This document shows positions 57,657-64,000 of a stretch of 64,000 nt of DNA, piece after piece. Under the pieces are notes generated by a model that was given only the letters and a program-made list of their open reading frames with translations, did not search any database and was not told the origin of the DNA. The translations under genes were made by a program, and so were the position numbers. Position 1 is the first letter of the stretch. Every line of letters starts with the position of its first letter. Source of the stretch: Enoplolaimus lenunculus (lineage: Eukaryota > Nematoda > Enoplea > Enoplida > Thoracostomopsidae); contig JASANG010000773.1 of the NCBI GenBank assembly GCA_030248215.1, positions 1 to 64,000 of the forward strand, in the 5' to 3' direction.

Positions 57657-60600
57657 TTACCGTTTAATATTATTTTCAGTAATTTCAACAACCAAAGTCG
57701 AATGGTGCGTAATACTTTCTGTGCTGACATCGCTGATATCACTTGCAGATCCAGTGCCACTTCTCATACGTTTTCCTTCAACGGGTGTAAAAATATAACT
57801 GAATTAACAATACCAAACCTAACATCCTTCAAAAATTATAAATAACTACAATATTTTTAATTCACGATTGATTTATGATGAATTAAGTTAAATTGTAAAG
57901 TACAACGCCCCATTGTTTGATCAACACCAAGAAAAATTTAAACGCGCCAGAATTAAAAGTTAAAACATAAAAACATAACAGTGGCTGGGTTTCTGAAAAC
58001 CAAATTAAGTATGGCTTCATATTTAAGTATGTGCGAAGGAATAGCTTAACCAATTTATCGTTTCAATAACGTATTTAGGTTAAGTAAATACTTAAGTCAT
58101 TGACCAAATTAAATTAGACGTATTACAGACTGTCAGGTCAGGTATTTTAACCTTGGTCTAGATGATATTGTAGGTTGATCGTGACTCTTTAATGTAAATC
58201 AAAATTATGCTTCCTTATTGTCACACAAATTCAAATTTGGCATTTTTTTTGCTTTGGCTCAAAAAGTTTAATATTTACTTAAGTCGGTTAGTTAAATACA
58301 TATATACACTTAAACTAAGCAAATACTTAAGTAAAATTTCAGCAACCCAGCCAATGCGAAATAACCTTTGCGTGTTTCAGATGTATCCCTGGACGGCGGA
58401 TTTGTCAGCGAGCGCCCTCCTTCCACAAACTCGTCGTTTGCCGGTATGCTTGCACCCCCGGTTGCATGATGTCTATCTAAAGAAAGGGTGCGTGACATTG
58501 CTTGTTCGGCATCATCACCGTGTAGTTGAGTCGGTGAAGCACCCGAGGCAATGCTTGACAACTTAGCTTTCAAATCTCCGAAAAACGACGACCCAGGCCT
58601 TGGCATACTTTTGCCTTAAAATAACAGCTCAGTTGCCGTATTAAATTGTAGTTGTTATTGTAAACGTTAAACAATTTACCAGCAATTTAGCTGTAAACAA
58701 TGATTTTCTAATTTGACCTACTGACATACTTCAAGCTTAAACTCACAGCTCAGCCTTTGCTGTGGTTGTTAAATTTTGAAAACACACTAAATTAAAAATT
58801 TATAAACTGGCTAACTTTTCTTCTGCCTGTCTTCGCTAATAGCGCGCTTGACTTGACGCCGAGGTCTTGAAATTCGGTTTGTGTCTTCTACCGTAGTTAA
58901 TACAGGAGATCGTACGCTTCGAGCAGCAGGTGCATCTGAGATACTACGGGCCTCTGTGACTGGAGTTTCCTTTGCAACTGCAGGCGTAGACAATTCAGAC
59001 AGCATACCTTCTGAAAATGAAAGAAACTTGCCAGCTTTAATAATATAGGTAGATAGATGTTTTAAATTGCGACAGATTTAACTGATTTCACAGCAAAAAT
59101 AAAATAATATTAATACATAATTTGTAATATATAGATCACTTTGATAATCATATTCTACTGACGCTGAATTGTCAATCAACAATTACAATATTACGATGCT
59201 TACAGCCCAAAATGCGTCAAAGAAATTAATAAAGTTTCGGTCCGATTACCCCTACCAGCTAAATCCATTTCAACTTACTCTGTAGATCGTATTTGTTCGC
59301 CGGCATTTGTTTTTCACAACCAGCCGCATATTTATCACGTCCGATGTGAGCACCATCTTCTGGAACCGTGAAAATGTCCCCACTTCCACTGTGAACGTTA
59401 GCTGTCTTTTGAATTTCACCAATTGTCGGCTGTTTTTCAAATTTAAAATATAGATCGACTTCAGGTTTACTTGTTGGCTGTTGGACAGTTTCGTGTTTCA
59501 AAGCACCTTTGATGATAGGTTGCACAACGGTGGCGACAATTTCGTCGTTCGCAGCGGTTGTCCCAGTTGCAGGCAGTATTGTTGACTGTTGTTGCGGTTG
59601 CAGTTGAACGTTGCCATCTCCGCCAGGCAACTGAAAATACTGAAATTGATCGCAACTAAAGTTAAGTGTTGTGACAATTAGTGATACCAACGATTGCAAA
59701 AGTGAACAATACGTCATTAATATTTTTGCGTATGCAATAGTAGTTACACAAAATGCACACAGGGTACATCAAATAACAAAACGAATTAATTAATATTTTA
59801 TAATAAGTTGTTAATTAGGTTCCATGCAATGGCATAGGAACTATACACTAGTATTCACAAGCTGAAACCTTGCTCCAGCTCTACAAACTTAAATCCTTGA
59901 TAAGAAGGTCCAGTAGAAAATACAGTATCCCGAATACTCACAACGATTAAACTTGTTATGAAAAATACTACTAAAACTTTGAAAATTAAGACATTACATT
60001 CAGGGAATTTGATTAAGCGAATAGCAGCCATCAAGCTGCAATTCTGGCATCAAAGTTATATTCGTATACAAATTAAACATAAATCCTTTAGAAATGAGCA
60101 AGCCAGCGAATATTAATCCAGTAATCAAATCTATGAATTGCAAAATTAGTACGAATGTCATTTTATTCTTTTACTGTTACTTACACCTTGTTGTTAAAGA
60201 TACCATTTTAACTTTCTAAGTAAAGTTCATGATTAGGGGTTGACTAGAGTGATCACATTTAAAAAATTAATAAACAAAAAGAATGGAATGTGTAAAGCTC
60301 ACCAGATTCAACGACACAAGCCACAAGAAGAAAAGCGATAAATTAGGTGCAACGCATATGCTTCCATAGCTAACTCATTCAACCAGTTTAATTATCAGGC
60401 TATTGCTAGATAGACAGATAAATATTAAATATTGGGACGAAGATTTTTCTGTTAGAGCGTGGAGACACAAAGGTACATTATACGGCCGAATTGCTTGTTC
60501 GACCTCAATCAGTGTCAAGCAGTCCTAAAGTATTTGGTTATATTTTACATTAAGAAGAATGTAACAGCGGTCTGACTATACTTTATTATGACAGAACAAC

Positions 60601-63600
60601 AATCTAAATGTTCAACCAAGGCTACTGAAATAGGTTCAAATTTAACATGACCTTTTCGGAAATGTTAATCTCTCAAAAACTTTAATTTTGTTACATTAAA
60701 CGCAATTCCAGAAACAACATAAATCAAATAAATAATAACAAAAACAAACCTGAGAAACTGATTTAACAAGTACTGTGGCTTGTTGTGTTGGAACGACACG
60801 GAGTTCACCTAAAACAAATAATAAAACTGTACCAAAACGATTATAATCATGACCTTTTTTCATTTCCGGTAAGAGATACGTTTACAATAAAAATATACGA
60901 CCAGCTATCACCACTCAATGATCAATAGCGTTGTTCCTGTAACTTACTTACCATACTGCAGTTTCGTTACATTTAACATGATCACACATTTTCAATGCAT
61001 TGAAATTTCAAACATTTCAAGGCCTGAGCCAATTTCAGAAAGAATTTGGTTACATGTTTCTATAAAAACAGAAACGACAGGATAACGAACCATAGTTCTA
61101 GCTGTTTCAAGCTGATTAATTCGGCCGTTGAAAACAAAAGACACAATAACAACAATAATCTTTGCAACACGGATGGGGTCACCAACATTTTGTTAGCAAT
61201 ATAAAATGGAATATATATACCAAAACGCGAACAAAGTTTTATAGAAAGTATTAAGTAATATTTGACTTGTTAAAGTTGATTTATCGAGCCCAATCTCACC
61301 AACCTGGGTCGTAGTTTGTGGATGTGGTCAAAGGACGTCTTGAAATGCCTGTTGCCGTGGTGAGTACACCAGTTCCGCCAACATTGGCTTTACGCAACTC
61401 GCTTAATTTTGTAACGCCGCCACTGGATGTACTTGTCGATTGCAAAAATACAAACTAAAAAAGTTTAAACAGGAAACGCTGAGGTATACTAGTTTATCAA
61501 AGTCCGTTTCTCTAATGTTTATAGTACCTGTCACCAGTTGGTCATAGGACTTGCAAGTTTGAACCAAACGACAGATGAGCCTCGAAAATGAGTAAATATT
61601 GTAAATTCAATGCATCCTACTACGATGCTGAATCTGAATCCGGAGCTGACGCTCTTCGCGTGTTAAAAACCCTATTGCAAAGTGATGATAGGTGTGCTAC
61701 ACACTTTTGAAATACGGCTCCATAAACAGTACAGGCATAAATAATCTGTTACTAACCTAACGTTAGTTAATGCACTAACATAGTGTAATTATTCTACTTC
61801 CTATAAAAGATTCACAAACCAGCGATAGATCATGGCCTATTTATTTAATAACTATAATTAAATCTAGGGATACGCCGATTAATCGGCATCGGCATCGGTA
61901 ATAATCGGTACTTTTAGTGAGTATCGGTATCTGTATCAGCAGTGCAAAAAATTTCCGATTAGTTATCGATACTTTTTGCACATATAGCCGTCAGTTGGAA
62001 TGCTATTAGTTTCATTCTGGGAACATATTTGTGTTGGGTAAGGAAAACTGTCATCTCTTTTGCGTTTTTGTTTGAAAAATTAATTGAAATGAATCGTTCT
62101 TATAAAATTATAATCGTTTATGATGGTTAGGGTTTAACTCTTCATATAATGATGCAATGTAGTATCCTATCTGTTTATTACGCATGGTGTACAAATGTTG
62201 GAATTGGTATCGGGATCGGTTCGGCATCGGCAAAATTTCAATATAAGAATCGGCAGCGGTATCAGCCCCTCCTTAATTAAATCACTCAGAATTATAATTA
62301 TAAATTCCCATTTTTTATATCTCAACGAGAACGGTAACACGTTTTTACAACAACACTAAAATATATCGACAGTTGTAAGCGCCGACTTTATACCACATAC
62401 CTCAACGGTCAGTGTCCCTGAGATCCTATCTTTACGATACGGACGCGACTGAAGTGTTAGAATGTGAGTAAGAGATGCAGCGCGTCGCAGCTCAGCAATG
62501 CCAACAATCGCTAAGCCAAGAAATTTTTCTATAGCAAAAAAACAAATAGTATCAAAATTAATTTAAAAAGTATGACTAAAATATAACATAAAAAGGGAAC
62601 TTCTGCTAAGATACGCTTACCTTCATTAGTTATAATTTACGCGGACTAAAACTTACCGAGTTAAGAACATTAAGTACTGTAGCCACTCAGAAATAGGAAC
62701 AACGACTACTTAATGAGCATTAAATTGACCTAACACACAGTTCAAACGGCATTATCTTAATTGCTCAAACAAATTCTTAAACTTACGTTCGTCGTCTTTC
62801 ATTTTATCATACACTTCAAACAAAAGTTCTTCGCTTTTATCGGACAAATCGCTGCAAAAATACAACTTACAATCTGTGGCAGCATTCTTAAATATGTGCA
62901 GCAATAATGCTAACTAGTGATATGTTTTGTACTATACAAACAAGTGAATCAAATTCTGAATAAGCTAGTAGTGATTCGCATTCGAACCGAACAACTTTGG
63001 TAATTTTCAGAACGGCAGTCGTTTCCGTTCGTTTGTATAGAAACCACTCAATGAAGATAAGATAAGTACGACACACAGTTGAGAATACAGCTCCGAAGCA
63101 CAAAATACAATACAAACTCAAACACGCGCACCACTTTAAAAAAGAATAAAACAATGCTGATAACACCTTGCAGCTTAATATTTCCTAATCAATAATTTTT
63201 CAACAATCGTTAACAAATGCTTTGGATTCACACTACAGTCGCAGCCAGAAAAATTAGTTTCAAACATGGCGATGAAGGTGATTGCTCGTTACTTGGACGC
63301 ACTCGCTGCCTAGTATTTATTTTTTAATTCTATACAATCGCAGTTATAACCGCGATTTGAAACGCGACTAAAGCAATCGTAGCTGCAGATGCAAAATGCG
63401 ATTATAAAACTGCGACCGCAGACGGAGTAGGCGCAATCACGAGTATTACGCTCATGATTCCGTACGTGAGTATACTTACAACAAAAAGTGTTCGTCCCAA
63501 AACGGGCTTGCATTTAGTCCAAGACTAGTCGTGTGTTTTTGCGAAGGCTCATCCATTTCCACTGTTACAAACGGTTGAATGACCACTGAAACATAAATAA

Positions 63601-64000
63601 CGCATCTTCATTCAGACGAAAGTCGACGTACGATATTTTTGGGGGATTCTGTGTTTTTAAAAACACAGGACAGGAACGTGCATGTAAAAGCTTGAATACA
63701 AAATCTTACGCTCAGTTCACCGGCGGGTAATCGCTGCGGCAATATTCTTGTTTGCCAAACAGTGTGTAGCGTCACGTTAACACGCATATCGCAAGGATAT
63801 AACAGCATACAGTGCAATCCATTACTTAGCATATGCACAAATGAAGAAATACAAAGGCTTCGAGTGAAAAAATTCATATACCTGGATACAAATTGTTCAC
63901 ACTGCATGCAAGGCCGAACGCAAAACGCTGGTAAAAGAGCTCGTTACAAACTTAGAAGCAAGAATAAATCACTTACGTTCACCTAAACCTAATTTTTGGC
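57657..64000 (-). CDS. C2-domain protein, probably C2CD2/TMEM24-like, C2 domain to C-terminus
   Basis: Ten minus-strand exons join in phase: 64000-63977, 63585-63480, 62851-62787, 62528-62401, 61454-61304, 60808-60750, 59630-59279, 59010-58816, 58614-58366, 57775-57657 (stop TAA), about 480 residues. The first five encode a C2 domain: LVIQPFVTVEMDEPSQK, SPFWDEHFLFDLSDKSEELL, FEVYDKMKDDEQKFLGLAIV, and the closing strand SGTLTVEFVFLQ. The C-terminal half is low-complexity, Ser/Thr/Gln-rich, with a basic patch SRPRRQVKRAISEDRQKKSK, then PRPGSSFFGDLKAKLSSIAS and HSTLVVEITENN. C2CD2L/TMEM24 carries an SMP lipid-transfer domain before its C2 and a polybasic, phosphorylation-controlled tail that tethers ER to plasma membrane; the N-terminal half here lies beyond the right edge. 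The C2 fold is secure; the subfamily is a tentative recognition. Exon 59010-58816 could instead end at a TAG (58811). Confidence 0.76.
58811..59010 (-). CDS. Alternative terminal exon of the C2-domain gene
   Basis: Read without splicing, this exon continues RQKKS and stops at TAG (58813-58811). The bases AAAA/GTTAGC four codons' worth into the same site form a moderate donor at 58815, and the next acceptor (TTTTAAG, exon from 58614) joins in the same phase to give KKSKSMPRPGSS. The preceding donor at 59278 can also join 58614 in frame, so this exon may be skipped. The short form would lack PRPGSSFFGDLKAKL and the last 120 residues. Confidence 0.4.
61865..62275. mobile_element. Family E MITE in intron, 411 bp
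   Basis: Left end TAGGGATACGCCGATTAATC, right end CGGTATCAGCCCCTCCTTA, loosely complementary, with runs of ATCGGCATCGGTA and CGGTATCGGGATCGG. ATTAAATC flanks both sides exactly (61857-61864 and 62276-62283), consistent with an 8-bp target duplication. It ends 125 bases from the C2-encoding exon at 62401. Confidence 0.82.

Overview
The window is animal nuclear DNA. It is AT-rich, its genes have introns with GT..AG borders (about 200-1,800 bp), and four of the five gene models recall known animal proteins: a DDX54-type helicase, a CDCA3-type protein, a BEN-domain protein and a C2CD2/TMEM24-type protein. The phylum cannot be fixed from sequence alone. A TTAGGC hexamer, the nematode telomere unit, is common here, but mostly inside a small dispersed transposon family, so it is only a weak pointer. 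No rRNA, working tRNA, CRISPR array, transposase, reverse transcriptase or viral gene was seen.

Layout: (1) 275-2815, minus strand: the 5' part of a DDX54/Dbp10-like DEAD-box helicase in three short exons, continuing off the left edge. (2) 2816-7081: a large foldback repeat, a 17-bp minisatellite, a tRNA-derived SINE-like piece and a hAT-type element. (3) 7082-8240, plus strand: a complete two-exon CDCA3 (TOME-1)-like gene with an N-myristoylation signature and a KEN box. (4) 8241-31336: 23 kb with no convincing gene, filled with MITEs, a dimeric 331-bp tandem element, a TTAGGC-like tract flanked by inverted minisatellites, and a 60-bp higher-order minisatellite. (5) 31337-34641, plus strand: an 853-residue protein ending in a BEN domain. 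(6) 34642-45926: dispersed repeats. (7) 45927-49497, plus strand: the last six exons of a coiled-coil protein, tentatively CCSER-like. (8) 49498-57656: repeats. (9) 57657-64000, minus strand: ten exons of a C2-domain protein that best recalls C2CD2/TMEM24, continuing off the right edge.

The genes do not form a pathway; they look like ordinary single-copy genes (ribosome biogenesis, mitotic entry, chromatin or transcription, cytoskeleton, membrane lipid traffic) separated by repeat-rich spacers. Two reading-frame joins are worth noting: the DDX54-like gene is split into exons too short to stand out as ORFs, and the C2 gene has an exon that can either stop or splice onward in the same frame.

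The repeats are the most unusual part. At least eight families of short non-autonomous DNA elements recur. For the two best copies of the CAGGGTGCAACCGG family and three copies of the TTAGGC-carrying family, exact 8-bp target-site duplications can be read, placing both in the hAT type. Two other families are flanked by TA.
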